Notes under the pieces: model-generated
Told to the model about the DNA's origin: nothing
The model's database searches: none
The model's input: only the letters and a program-made list of their open reading frames with translations
Position numbers and translations under genes: made by a program
Source of the DNA: Zygnema cylindricum
Taxonomy: Eukaryota > Streptophyta > Zygnematophyceae > Zygnematales > Zygnemataceae
DNA: 64,000 bases
Direction of reading: 5' to 3'
Assembly: GCA_037447655.1 (NCBI GenBank)
Contig: JBBHKE010002077.1
Location: forward strand, 1 to 64,000
In this document: one piece after another, positions 11,715 to 24,900 of the stretch
Layout: each line of letters opens with the position of its first letter
Numbering within the stretch: position 1 is the first letter of the stretch

Positions 11715-14700
11715 TGTCTTCAAGGATCTCTATCTTTTACGGTCAGAAATATGCTTTCTGGGCAGATATGGTTGGGTCATACTTTGAAACTGCAGGTTTA
11801 CTGGAGATTTTGGATGGATCACTTGATGAGACGGATCAAACATGGGCGAAGAAAAATTCACAAGCTAGGGAAGGTACAGGTACTAGAGATTAAAGGAAAA
11901 TGTATCGCTTGGATATGGCTAATTCTAAAGAAAATGATGTTCTTTACTCCAGTGTAATTTCTGAAAATGTATTATGGCGTAAAAGGTTACGACATGTTAA
12001 TTATGACAACCTGAGAAAAATGGTGAAATATGGAAAAATAGAGGGTGTTTCTCTTATAGAGCAGCCGGTAAAATCTTGTGATGGCTGCTCAATAAGAAAG
12101 ATTCATAAGCTACCTTTTCCACAGGAGTCGGAGCACAGGTCGACAAAAGTCTTGAAGCTCATTCATTCTAATGTTTTGGGACCGGCTCAAGTATTGTCTG
12201 CTAGGGGGGTTCGTTTTATGGTCACATTGACTGACGAAAAGCGAGGTCTTCGGGCACTTCAAACACTACAAACACTACAAAGCTTGGGCGGAGAAACTAC
12301 ATGGTGTTCCAATTCTGGAACCCAGATCGGACAATGGAGGCGAGTATATGTCAAATGAGTTTGAGAAGTTTCTTCTGGATGAGGGTATAAGTCGTCAACT
12401 ATTCCTTTCAAGCTTAAACATAATGGTGTTTCAGAAAGATTGAATAGACGTATTACGGAATTTGCTAGATCTATGCTTCTTGATAAAAATGTAGAAATGA
12501 AATTTTGGGCTGAGGCCCTCAATTGTGCAGTATTTATTAAGAATAGAATTGGATCAAGGTCAGTTAGCTCTTCACCTTTTGAACTATAGACAGGTAGAAA
12601 ACCACAGGTCTGTCATTTTAAGGTGTTTTGGCAGTAAATGTTTTATCTTAAATATGTCTCTAAATACTTGGAAAATGGAACCGAAAGGTTTACCGGGTAT
12701 TCTAATGCGATATGATGACAACTCAAAAGGATATAGATTATATGTTATGGAAAAGAAATAGATAATTGTATCTAGAAAAATTATAATAAAAGATAAGGAG
12801 GAATCGACTGATCTATTCACCATGACAAAAAATCAAACAGAAAACAAATCACATGAATATGTTATTTTTAATACAAAAAGAACAATTTATTTTCCAGTTG
12901 ATTAGCAACTAGGTAGTTTCTTCAAATCTACAGGGTCCTCATACGACTCAATCGGAGCATGGTGAACCGCTCCAGAAGCAAAGAGAACAGGTCACAAGAC
13001 AGACAAGGAATGCGAGACATCTATCCGTCTCCGCCTCAGAATTTCCGGAGGGAAGGAGATCTAGCAAACGTCTGCAATCAGGATCGCACTTTGCATTCTC
13101 TACCGCCTCGGAGGAACCTCTGACCATTCGGGAGGCCTTCTTATCACCGGTATGAACTCACTGGATCGAGACAGCAAATGACGAAATGAAATCTTTTATG
13201 GAAGGCTCAAACGTGGGAGTTGGTGGGTCATCCTCCAAAAAGAAAAGCCATTGGCAGTAAATGGGTGTTCAAGGTTAAGTTGAACCCAGACGGCACCATT
13301 GAAAGATACAAGGCGAGGCTGGCGGCCAAAGGCTACAATGAGAAAGAGAGAATTGAATTTGAGGAGACCTTCTCTCCGGTGGTAAGGTTTCCAACTGTCA
13401 GAATTCTGTTAAGTCTGGCTGCAATTGAAAATATGGAAGTTCATCAAATGGATGTTCAAACAGCTTTCTTGCATAGTGAGCTTGAAGAAACTATCTCTAT
13501 GCTGCAACCAAAAATGTATGTAGAAAAAAGGAAGAAGAAACTAGTATTTAAATTGATGAAGTCTTTGTATGGGCTGAAACAAGCCCCTAGACAATGGAAA
13601 CTGAAGTTGGATGAATTCCTAACTGGACTAGGTTTTAAAAAAATTAGTTATGATCATTCTAATTATGTTATGTAGGGTGAAGATGGAATAATCTATATTG
13701 CTGCATATGTAGATGATCTGTTGCTTATCAGCAAATCTATGAATGAAATAAACCGTATTAAGGAAGCCTTAAAATCCAGATTTGAGATGAAAGACCTCGG
13801 TGAGGCCTAGGGATATAAGTAGAGAGAGATAAAAACAAGAAACAGATAATGTTAACTCAAAAGGAGGCTATAGGTTCCATAGTGGAAAAGTTTGAAATGA
13901 AAGAAGTTAAAAGATGTGTAACTCTTATGGAATTCAGGCAAAAATTAGAGGGAAGTGACTCTGATTCAGGTTTTTTAGTCAGTGAGAGTCTACAGTTAGG
14001 GGAGGAGGATTTTATGGCTACAATCAGGGGAGGAGGATTTTATGGCTTCAGAACCATACAGGCAGGTAATTGGTAGCCTCATTTTTTTTATGAACTGTAC
14101 GAGGCTCGATATTGCAGCTGCTGTTGGTGCTTGAAGTAGAAGACTGCAGGATCCGTAAAAGGCAGACTGGGAAGCTGCAAAAAGAGTTATAAAACTTGTC
14201 CTTGAAGGAGGAGAAGTCAAGCGGTAGACCTAGAGCAATGCTAGCTATGGTTACATGCCTAGCAAAAAATCAACTACCGGATTTGTTTTGCAGATTGGAA
14301 ATGGAACCTGCTGCTGGAGCAGCAAACTTCAGAAGATAACGGCCCAGTCAACTATGGAGTCAGAATATATGGCAACAAGTTTTGCCCTAAATGAACTTCT
14401 ATGGGTAAAGGCACTTTTACAAGAATTGGGACACATGCAAAGTGGTCCTCAAGTCATTTGATGTGACAACCAGGTAGCCATTGCAATGGCCTCCAATCCC
14501 AACCACCACTTTAAAAGTAAGCACATGGATGTCATACTGCATTTTGTCCGAGAAAAGGTGCTTGCGAGAGTCATAAAATTTTTCTATTTGCCGGATGAAT
14601 ATATGGTTGCAGATATGCTAACTAAAGCTCTACTTGCACCTAAATTACAGTTCTGCAAATTACAGTTTTGCAGAAATGCTATTGGTTTAAGTGAATAACT
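11708..14700 (+). pseudogene. Internally deleted copia gag-pol, family 1
   Basis: The gag N-terminus (MGLSSRISIFYGQ...YAFWADMV, 11708-11890) jumps directly to the pre-integrase domain (11900 on; VLWRKRLRHVNYDN, CDGCSIRK). The rest of gag, the CCHC knuckle and the protease are deleted. Integrase is frameshifted near 12240 with a 9-bp ACAAACACT repeat. RT (13220-13800) has [37 protein letters not shown] and an intact YVDD near 13710, but an in-frame stop at 13672 and a lesion near 13808. RNase H (14255-14700) retains GNGTCCWSSKLQK, STMESEYMA and ADMLTKALLAPK. Confidence 0.85.
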
Positions 14701-14726
14701 GAGTCTAAAGCTTTAAGGGAGTCTTT

Positions 14727-14828
14727 GTTTTAAAGCTTTGTCCTCGGTATATAGAGTTGTGAAGGGAGTTTTACAACTTAGAATATTTTGGTTCAAGGTG
14801 ATGATAATACTTACTCTTCAATTTTACT
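14727..14828 (+). mobile_element. Truncated copia 3' LTR
   Basis: It starts TGTTTTAAAGCTTTGTCCTC after a GGGAG polypurine remnant and matches 10768-10870. Only the first 100 bp remain, so the plus-strand element is truncated at its 3' end. Confidence 0.75.
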
Positions 14829-15939
14829 AGTGCCGCACAAAAGCCGTAAAAATCCTATATCGGCTACTATACTTTCAGGTTGTACATGAATGTACTATAC
14901 ACTCGTCTGATAGGTGAAGAGCTTAGTAGATAGGGTTTATACGATAATATCGGTTTTTTATCGGCGATAACACCAGTTTTGATATATCGTGCCAACATAT
15001 CGATTATTGGCAAGCCAAAAAAAGGTACATATCGATTATCGGCAAAACCTTGCCGATACACAACACTAAAAAATAACATTGACTCAAATAACAGCACACA
15101 CTACGATTCCTATGCTATGTTCAGCTGGTGCCAGCTGTCATCCCTCACACAATAAACAGAGAAATTACATCCATTGTTCACTTACCTTCGTACAATTGAG
15201 TGAGAAAAGCATACATCAATCACTTTGCAAAATCATCACAATGAAAGTATATAAGTAATAACTTTTTCCAAATTAAAGCGACCAGAGGTGTAAATTAGCC
15301 GTAGTCCCCCTAAGAGTCTTGTCGGACTACACCTATTTTACAAGTTTTGTTCGTATTATATGGCAAAAAATTTAAAGTTTAAAAACTTCCAATATAAGGT
15401 TCAGAGGCAGAACTGATATACAGCGAAAAGTGCTCAACCTACTAGATCCAGAAAAGGTCAAAACGTAGGCAAAAACAATGCGAGAAAACCCAAAAACAAA
15501 CACAAAAAAAAAAAAAAAAATGTATTAAGAATAGGAAAAAACAAATTGATGAAAACAGAGACTTAAATTGTTTCTTTGATTTTACTAGTCATTTTGGGTT
15601 CCTAATGAGTTCTAAACATCACAAATCATATGTACAGACTACGGAACCCGTCGAAATACAAATACGAGTCATGGAAACTTCCATGCAATTTCACCAATCA
15701 TCAGCCAGTTCCGGACAAGTCAACGGCAGTCAAACCTGAAGACCTGCAAAAACCTTACCTTTCTTGAGCTAGCAATCCCATGTCAACAGTATAACTATAA
15801 TGTAGAGTAGGATAAGTTTCACTTCTCTTTTCTGCTTTCTCTCCCATAGAAAGCAGTTGAACGGAGTCGTACTTTCAAGCATCATGATATGAACTCCTCT
15901 GTGCCCCTTGAACAACCCTGTCCCTTGACTCGAATTCCC
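14829..15939. other. 3' flank of the TEX2-like gene, with TATCGG-type repeat
   Basis: Bases 14940-15065 contain repeated ATCGATTATCGGCAA words and end CTTGCCGATACACAACACTA. A related phrase ends the repeat near 3960, so this is a dispersed repeat of unknown class. Bases 15066-15939 show no gene and should hold the 3' UTR of the minus-strand gene ending at 15940. An A-rich run at 15497-15520 is the only marked composition. Confidence 0.45.
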
Positions 15940-18900
15940 TCACTTTAACTCTCCTGGAGAGTCCCGGTCACGCTGCAAAAACCCAAAAGCCTTTCGAGCC
16001 TGAGTTTCCAGAAGCATCCGACCCTCCTTGTCTTTTAGCCTCTCCATCACTCGTGCTCCTACTATCTTCCCTAAACCGAACACCTTCGCTCTTCGAATGG
16101 CTGCCTTTTTCTCGGCACTTTCTTCAGGATCTTCTCCTTCACTCCGTTGCAAGTCCAAGTCTAATACATCGTCGGGCCCTAGTTCCTCCCCAACTATAGG
16201 AGTGGGGTTGGTTCCGGACAAAACTTCCTGTGTGCTATTTCTCACCGTCTCCTCCAAACATTCTTCAGACAACAACTCGTCGACTTTGTCATTATGTCGA
16301 CTTTCCCTTTCCCGGCCTACCTGTTGTCTGCTTGTCCCTTCAAATGTTTTACCTTCAACTTTCCCCGGCTCCGACCTATCATCGACACTCAAGTTTTCAT
16401 AACTATCTAGTCTCGACTGTCCTTCCTGCCTGTTTCTTTTCTTCTCTCCCACGTTTGAATCAGTTTCCACAGAAACACTTGTGAGGTTTGGAGCAGAAGC
16501 AGTCTTTTTAGTCAACTGGCTCGTCCCTTGTGCTTTTTTTTCGTATATGATATGATCAGGAGTGGTGAACCATGCTTTGGGAGTAGGCAGTTCAGAAATC
16601 GGCGTTTTAAGACTGCGTGGAAAAAAAACTTCAGAACCATCTTTCTCAGTCTTGCTCTCCGTCGGCGATGTTTTCGAGAACGAAAACGAGTCATCAACGA
16701 GTCTTCCATCTGATAATGAAGGACTTCCTTGTAACAAAGCCGGTCCAGTTCTGACCTGGGCCTCCTGCAAGGAGACACCGTCTGGAGATCCTCGGGAAGA
16801 CAGAGTCTGTCCCTTATCCTCATCCGAGATATGGAAAACATTTGCAGGTGTTGTATACGCATGGGTAAGAGTTGGGTTAGCAACAGGGCTTTTTACAAGG
16901 GCAGAAATCTCCCCAGAGATACTGGGTGACTCCAAAATTGATCCACGCCTCAACTCAAATGGTGGGACCGTGGTACTAATCTGGACTAAATCCCCGGTTC
17001 CTCCTCCAGTCAAGGGAGGCTCGGAGAGAGGTACTGCAGGTGCACTTCGCGATTCTGGAAAAACCCTCTCTGAAAGAGAAGAACTGAAATGGGAAACAGT
17101 CGAGGAGGACGGATCTGATTCAAATTGATGGAAGTTGAAGTGCGGTGCACTCCATGGCGATGGTGGTTCCTCCCCTAATGCCGTATCAGATTCATCAGAA
17201 AACATGAATGGAAGGCAAATGTCTGTACTTTGAGGGAGAACCACCGAGTCCCTTATTGCACCCTGCAAACCCTCCCCAAATTGAAAAAAAACTCACTTCA
17301 AACAGTCCGGAGAAACACATCCATTGATCTAAGCTGAGATTAGTGAAATAAATCTTGAGTGACACCAATAGTGTGGAGGAACACATTCATTAGTCTTAAG
17401 TTGGAACAAGTAATGAAATCCTCAGGTGACATGAATAGCGGGATCAATCTGAGATAAAACAGCTAACGCCACAAACAGCTTGCAACCACATCAAATAGTG
17501 TGGTTCCCATTGACTTAAAGGTGCTTACATTGTGAAGCTTCATCCTAAGGTCTCTTGCAAAAGGCTAAATATGTCATAAGGTACGGTCATTCCAAATGTT
17601 ATGAATGGAACTATCAAATGGAGAACAAACACTGCTATACGTCGTCAAGAACAGCAAAAACAGAAGGACCACAGAATGCAACTCTCTTATGGAAAGATTA
17701 TGGCTCCAAAAGAGAGTCTTGCTCCCATATTATCACTTTGGTTTTTTTCCATACAAGACTAGTGTCATGTGTATCATGAAGCAGTGAAGACGCCAATGGA
17801 ACTGAGGAGAAAATGCAAAGCATGAAAAACGATGCCAGAGTTTTTGACCTCTTTTTCAAAAAAAGATAATACAGGAAATGCATCGACATCAGGAACAAAG
17901 GTCAACGAACAAAAATTTTATGGATCACACCAAGAATTTCCCGCTTGGGATTGGCTATCCTTCTGGAGAGGGAACAATGGCAAAAATAAAATCCTTTAAA
18001 AGAAATGGAGAGTTGAATAAAGAGGGAAAAAATCATTACTTCAAGGAAAATGAATGACCATATCTGTGCTACTCCTGTACCAAGAAAGAGATATTCAGTC
18101 TTGACCTGCCCTTCCCTCGAGGGCTTTCCCATGTATATTCCTGCTTGACTCACTTTGATTTTTTCCAAAAGGAATGAAGCTATTGGGTTGGCCTTTATTT
18201 TCAGTTCCCCAATTGAGGGATGAGCCTGAACCTCCAGCTCGGGCATCTCCACAAAGGCAAACCAGAGGCAGTTTGTAGGAGGCGGCGACACCTGGAGCCT
18301 TGCAGTCCCTCGGATAGCCGAAATATTGACAGAGAGAGTCAAAGGAACCTGCACCACCAGCAATACAAAGTAGAAAAGCTAGCCACATTATATTAGGTGC
18401 ATCTGACATAAACATAAAACACCACTACAGAACAGTGGTCAGTGAATTTACAGTGAATTTAGCCCAGTGAACAGGCCTGTGGACTCTTCAAAACGCGTCA
18501 AATAATTTCTTTTTGACTTTTACAACAATCTTTTTGACCATGAAGGATGTCATCTTGACATGAGCATAATGATGACTCTGCAATTTGTCACTCCATGGGA
18601 TACCCCGTCCCACCACAGCTTTTTCTATTTTGAGTTTCATAATATAATATGGGTGTAACATGAAAATGCTCCATACAGTGCTTTTCACCTTGCAACCCAG
18701 CTATTGATTATAAGACCAGCTGCACAAATCTCACAAATGATGACCTAATAGACCGAGAAGAAAACGTGCAGACCACATCTTAACTCAGAAACAGTGAACC
18801 GAAGCACATGCAACCTTGATGGGAAAAAACGAAAAATGTCAACAAGATTGCATGTCATCTCGTTTGGCACATGGTCAATATTGCGATTTTCTACAAAAAA

Positions 18901-21900
18901 AAACTACCACTTACTGAGAGCAAAGAGGGCAACATGTCATTACTGAACTAGAATAGACGAGTAAACAGTTTTAAGCAACATTTTCAGACAACCATATTTT
19001 CAGGAACGATGTTCACTTCATTGTGGAGAATTTTATACCTGTGAGACTTGCTCTACCACGTGGTTTAGCAAGGAGCGAAAGCCTTTTACTATGCCGCCAC
19101 CTTTGTTCCAAGACCTGTCCCCTTTTCCTGCATTCCCAAAATTATAAGACACAAAAAATAGAACACAGCATTTGCAGTTAGTGATTCTCTACGAGGTTTT
19201 GACAACAGACTCCCAACTCATCGAGAAACAAGTTTTATCACAAGGATGATGATCAACGAAAACGTAGCTGTGAAAGAGTACCAAAAAACAGGAGGGAGAA
19301 CAGTACAGCCCACTTTCACTTGACCAACGAGGAAAAGTCTAGAGTGTACCAGAATCATTGTTTTCAGCTTCAATTACTGCAGCTTCTCCCATGGCTACCG
19401 TTTCTACTGCGCCTTCTAGAAGGAGACCAGCAGCCATGGCTGCCTCTCCACCATCCTCAGGAACCTCCTTGATACCCTTATCTTGTAAGAACGCCAACTC
19501 TCTCATGTCCACTCTTGTCTGGATAGTCAGTTTTGCTCCACCATAATACTCCAAATCAGCTTCTAACGAGACCTTATTATTCGGCCCTAATGGAAGAACT
19601 CGTAAACCACGTGCGAGAGGCGGAGAATTTCCAAGATCGAAATGAGTACAATGGATGGGGCCCATAAAAGAAGGTGTCCGGATTTTCTCCAATTTATTCT
19701 GTCATTCCAGAAACTGCAAATGCAGTGAGGAGCAGGAAATAAAGACATTGTTGGGCACTACCCATGATGAAGCTGCTCCGTCACTCTGTAACAATTAGTG
19801 AGAAGGAATTAACAAAAGTTAGCATATTTACATGCAGACCACACCAACCTTGTCTATTTTGCTGACCAAGGTCCACTGAAATGTTCTGGAAACACATCTC
19901 TCATAGAAACTACGAATACTGCAACTTCTTTAATAACACACAAACTTTTAACATTTTCTCTTTTAATAAACACACCTAAACTGTGACAGAAATAGGTGGC
20001 AGTAAAAGGCAGAAACGAACCAGCCGTGATAACCGTTAAAAAAAACTAGTTGTCTCCGATAGTCGTTTTACATGTGGCATACTTATTCCTCGTACTCTTA
20101 TACCTTAACTCTATCCTATCAAACTTCTGCAGTGAGCCACAATAAACCAGGTTCCACGGTATAAAACTGAATAAAACCAATAAAAACTGTGCACAGATAA
20201 AACCAAAACGGTTCAAACTTTCAGGACTAGTTTTGAACCAAACCAATGAAAACAGCAACTTTAATAATGGACCAGTTTCAAGTCCAAACTAAACTGATAA
20301 AGGTGCCTGTCGAATTCGATGGCATCTGGGACCTAACAATTATCACACCAAAAATGAAACTTACCTCCAACAACATACAACAAAAAACTCTCTAGTCAAC
20401 TCAAAGGGTTGTTAACAAGGATCTTTATTATATTAAATTCCCAAACAATAATGCTCATGTGCTGCAAAACATTGTGCGGTTTTGCCTTTCACAACCTTCC
20501 CAACAGCTTCTGCCGACAAAAATCGTAAATTTTCTTTGTTGAAACAATTAGCCCCTTTATGTCATTGTTTGCATGTGATCATACAGTGCATCACATTATA
20601 GAAAAAAAACCACGTTCACACATGGTGAGATATAATCACCGCAGCCCTATTCTGTTCCACAACGAACAAATTGCAGCAATTGTCATTATCCGCAAAACAA
20701 AATCTAAGCCTTTTTAATGCTCCTGTTACTGTTCAAAAACGTAACTGTATACAAATAATATTGTGGATTCTCATGACGTCATGATTCGAAACCCACCTGT
20801 ATTTTGTGCTTTAGGATGCCCTTCACTGTTGAACTCCGATGCATGTCAAAAAACAGTCTCGCCAACAATGTATTTACCCATTGTGTACCCAGATCCACTT
20901 TTGGAGGCAACAGAGAAGGTCCTCCTTCAACTACGTCACTTAATCCAAGAGAACTTGCTCTTGAATTGTGCCCAGGAGAGCTGCTCTGAGAGCTACTTGT
21001 TCCTATGTGGTGATTGAGTCCCCCAGATATAGAAGGAGAGGGCGAAATCTGAGGCGATTCCACAATGCCTTCAGAGTCAGACAATGAATTTGTTAAAGCC
21101 TCTTGGAGAGAAAACAAGTCATCCCCTCTTAAAGAGCCAGAATCGTATTGACTAAGACTTTTCCCTGTCTGCTTTGCAGTCGAACCTGCCTTAGGTCCCA
21201 AATTACCAAAGCTCCCTCGCAAAAATCTCTTGAATTTCCCAGGCTGTTGCTGATTCTCTTTTCCTCCACTAAGCAAACTGCCTTCTCCACATTCTCCACT
21301 ATCGCTTGCCGCCTCACTCTGCTCATCCGATACTTTGTTCGCTCCAAACTTTTTCCGCAACCAAACTCCTCTTCCTCGAAGCCCATGCCCGTCCACTTTA
21401 GGGTTTTTACCAACTGACCCACTGTCCATAACGTCTTCAGCCTCTCCTCCTGCTCCACTTTCATGCCAGAAATCGTATCCATTTCGGATACGTCTCCAAT
21501 ATGCCGTATACTCATTCTGTAGTCCCCTATACCAAGAGCCTGTTCTATTACCGACTCCTTCGGCTGCAGCAGTTCTGAGAAGGACTGACCATGTTTCTTT
21601 GAGAAAACCACTTGACAAATAGAGGAAACAGACATGCGACGATTTCCAGACACACCGTTCCTTGTGCAGTATTCGCAAGGGGTACTTTTTGGACCTGCAA
21701 AGAGGTCGAACCTATATCAACGTTTAAGTTTACATTAAAGATTGTTCTACCAATGGTTGTCAAATTTGTTATCAAATGTATGATTCGGTGAATGTGAAAA
21801 AATGGCTCATATAGCCAACCTTTACTTTGACATAAAAAGAATCACAACTAAACTGCCACCTCCATTAACTGCCCTGGCAAAAAACGAAAGAAAAAAACAA

Positions 21901-24900
21901 GACAAAACAAAACAAAACAAGACAGAAGAAAACAAGACAGAACAAGACAACAAAAAAAAACATTAGCCATATGTCTATTCAACTCTTCAACAATATCCAG
22001 CTGGCAAATGGCTTTATTGTGATTATCCTGTCCGTGTCTCCTCTCAACAAAACAAAGTCCTGCTGAATTTTTTGTCTCTTATGTCCAGTATTCCACGTGA
22101 CAACTTACGAGCAGGTAAGACCTTCCAGTTGCAATATGACCTCCGTTCTACCTACAGCAGTTTTCATTTTGTACTGAAGTTTGCTTTCGCATTCATTTTC
22201 ATAGGTAAACCGTCAGAGAAAAAGAAAAAATGACCATAACTTGTTCCAACTTATTTTGTTTTGACTAATATTGGGACGGCGGTCACATTATGTCACTACA
22301 GATGGATACTAGGGCAGTGTGAAGCTTTACTTTTCAAACATTGGCACGGGTCAAGTTACATTATACAAATGATATACAAAACCACAATAAGGATAAGAAG
22401 TGAGCATTACTACTTTGGCTCTGGAAAGTCTTTTGCACATATCTCAATCTCGCCATTTAAAAATGAATATTTCGACCTGAATATCACGACCCAGAATCAA
22501 CTTGAGCCAAAAAACATTCCCAATCATTTTATACTCACCATTTTCTCTGCTGTCCTGTAGTGCCAGAAATAATTTTCACCTCACATCCTGAGAGTTCAAT
22601 AACCTCCTTATTACCCAACTTGTCGACCAATATCAGACGTTGACCTGCAAGCCGTGCCAGCCTCATTCTGGGGATATCGAGACCACCTTCTTTTCCTCTT
22701 TTTCCTCCAATTTTACGATCATTTTCGTCTCTTTGCAAGTCACCTTCCTTTCCCTTCTTTCCTCCATTTTTTCGATTATTTTCGTCTCTTTGCAAGTCAG
22801 GAGAAGCCATTGTCACCTCGTCCTCTCCACCGGGAAGTTGGGCGCAAACCCACACGACCTCCTGGAGACAAGAATCGAGAAAAAACAGAGCTTCATTGTG
22901 AGACTAGAAGACAAAAAGAAAAAGAAAGTCATAAAAAACAAACACAAGAAAAAGGTGCAAAAACAGTTTTCTTAACTGCTATTAGCGTTAATAACACTCA
23001 TTCAGTCCCGGTTTTTCTGGCCTCTGAACATAAAATATTGTTGGTAATACAAACACAACAACATTTTTTTGAACTTCATAGGCGACTCTAACCGCCAACA
23101 TTATTCGAACCAAAAATAGTCATATAAACACTAAAACAGTCCTCATATTGAGTATTTCTTGATGCGAAGAGTGATTCAGAGTGTAGGAGAAGAAGAAAGT
23201 GACATAACAATACACCAAATCTGCAGAAACTGTTACACAAAATAAAAGCAAGCAAAAAAAAAAAACAAAAAAGCAAAAATTCCTCTATCCCTCTATCGGC
23301 CTTTCTTAAACTCACTGACTCCCTCATTCTCCTCTCCCCTCCTCATTAGTTCTCCTCCCTCCCTCCCCCCCTTCTCCCACTCTCCTCCCTCTCTTTCTCT
23401 CCCTCTCTTCCTCTCCGCCTCTCCCTCTCTCCCTCTTCTCTCTCGCCAAGTCCTTTGAGGTTACAAAAATATTGGAGGAACTTGAAAATAGAGTGGACTT
23501 TTTTGCTCTTTTTCTTTATTTTTATTTTTTTTAAATTTAAGAAAAAGGCATTCTAAAAAGATGAGATGAGATTTTTACAGCCATAAAAGATACAATATTC
23601 TTTTACGATATTCTTTTATATACAACATATTTTCTGTTCCTAATATTTAAAAAAGCAAGTAACCAAGAAAGTATTGTTATTTCCAGCCTCAGGTCCATAA
23701 TGACACAAAAAGATTACAAATGAACAAGAGGGAATTTGAAACATTCATAATTAAAAAAAAAAAGAGATAAGGTCCCAACGACACTAGCAATATGATTTAA
23801 AAAAAATGGGGATTGTCCACCTTATATTTAACCAATATTTATAGGCTTACATGATATATAATCGTATTGTTATTATTGTATTAGGATATTAGATTATTAT
23901 CATAGATAAAATTATTATGTTATTATATGAAGGATATGATATCAAATAATCATCCTCAATATCAGATTTGGACAACACAGTTACCTCCAAATCATTTCAA
24001 AAAAGAAAAGCCCACCTCAAGAATGAGAAGAAATGAAACCTATTTGTTTCTGAAAAGAGGCTTAAAAAGAGATCAAAAAAGAGATCAAAAAGTATTTTTA
24101 AAATGACTTTTCTTTCTCTCTATTTAATCTCTGTAAAAATATATTTGAGATCTCCAGTGCACAATAAAGAGGTTGCCTCCATAAAAAGGTATGCCTGGGT
24201 TGTTTTCAATAGATAACTGACCAGGTTGAATGTCTCTTTCTAATTGCTGTGATGCACATTCCAAGACCTAAAAATGTAATTTTGAAAGAGCAATTATATC
24301 CCAACTCCAGACAGTTGACCTTAATTAGTGTGGATGACTTACTTGGAGGGGAATAATGAAGCGCCTGTGGAAAATAATTGTTTGAAATAATTAACAAACA
24401 TAACATATATTATTATTATTATAATTATTATAATTATTGTTATTATTATTATTATTATTATTATAATTATTATATATTATATATTATTAGCATCAAAATT
24501 ATTACTATTAATGATTGTTAAATTTGTAGAGAAATTGTCAATCACTTGTTAGTTATTATTAAATAAATGTTAAATTGTTAAAAAATGACAATTACCGCAA
24601 TAGTTATATTTGTTTTCTTCGATTACTTATTGGTCCATTCCCATACCTGATTTAGGATGGTCCGTACGACACTCTTTAGACGGAGAGAGGACAAGGGAAA
24701 AGCGTGAAACAGAGGGAGAGGGGGAGAGGAGGAGGGGGAGCGGGAGGGGTAGGGGGAGGGGGGCGAGGGAGAGGGAGATGGAGAGGGCGAGGGAGAGAGT
24801 GAGAGACGGGGAGAGAAAGAGAGGAGGGAGAAAGAGTGAGGGGGCGAGAGAAAGGGTGAGAGAGGGGGAGAGAGAGAGAGAGAGGGAGAGAGAGAGGCAG

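Noticed and set aside
14829-15065. hAT element bounded by TAGTG...CACTA
   Set aside because: The first five bases are inverted, but the rest of the ends do not pair and no 8-bp direct repeat flanks them.
16028-17128. Open frames on the plus strand, up to 188 residues
   Set aside because: They are shadows of exon 7 on the opposite strand. Only the minus-strand frame links to the SMP exons with correct splice sites.
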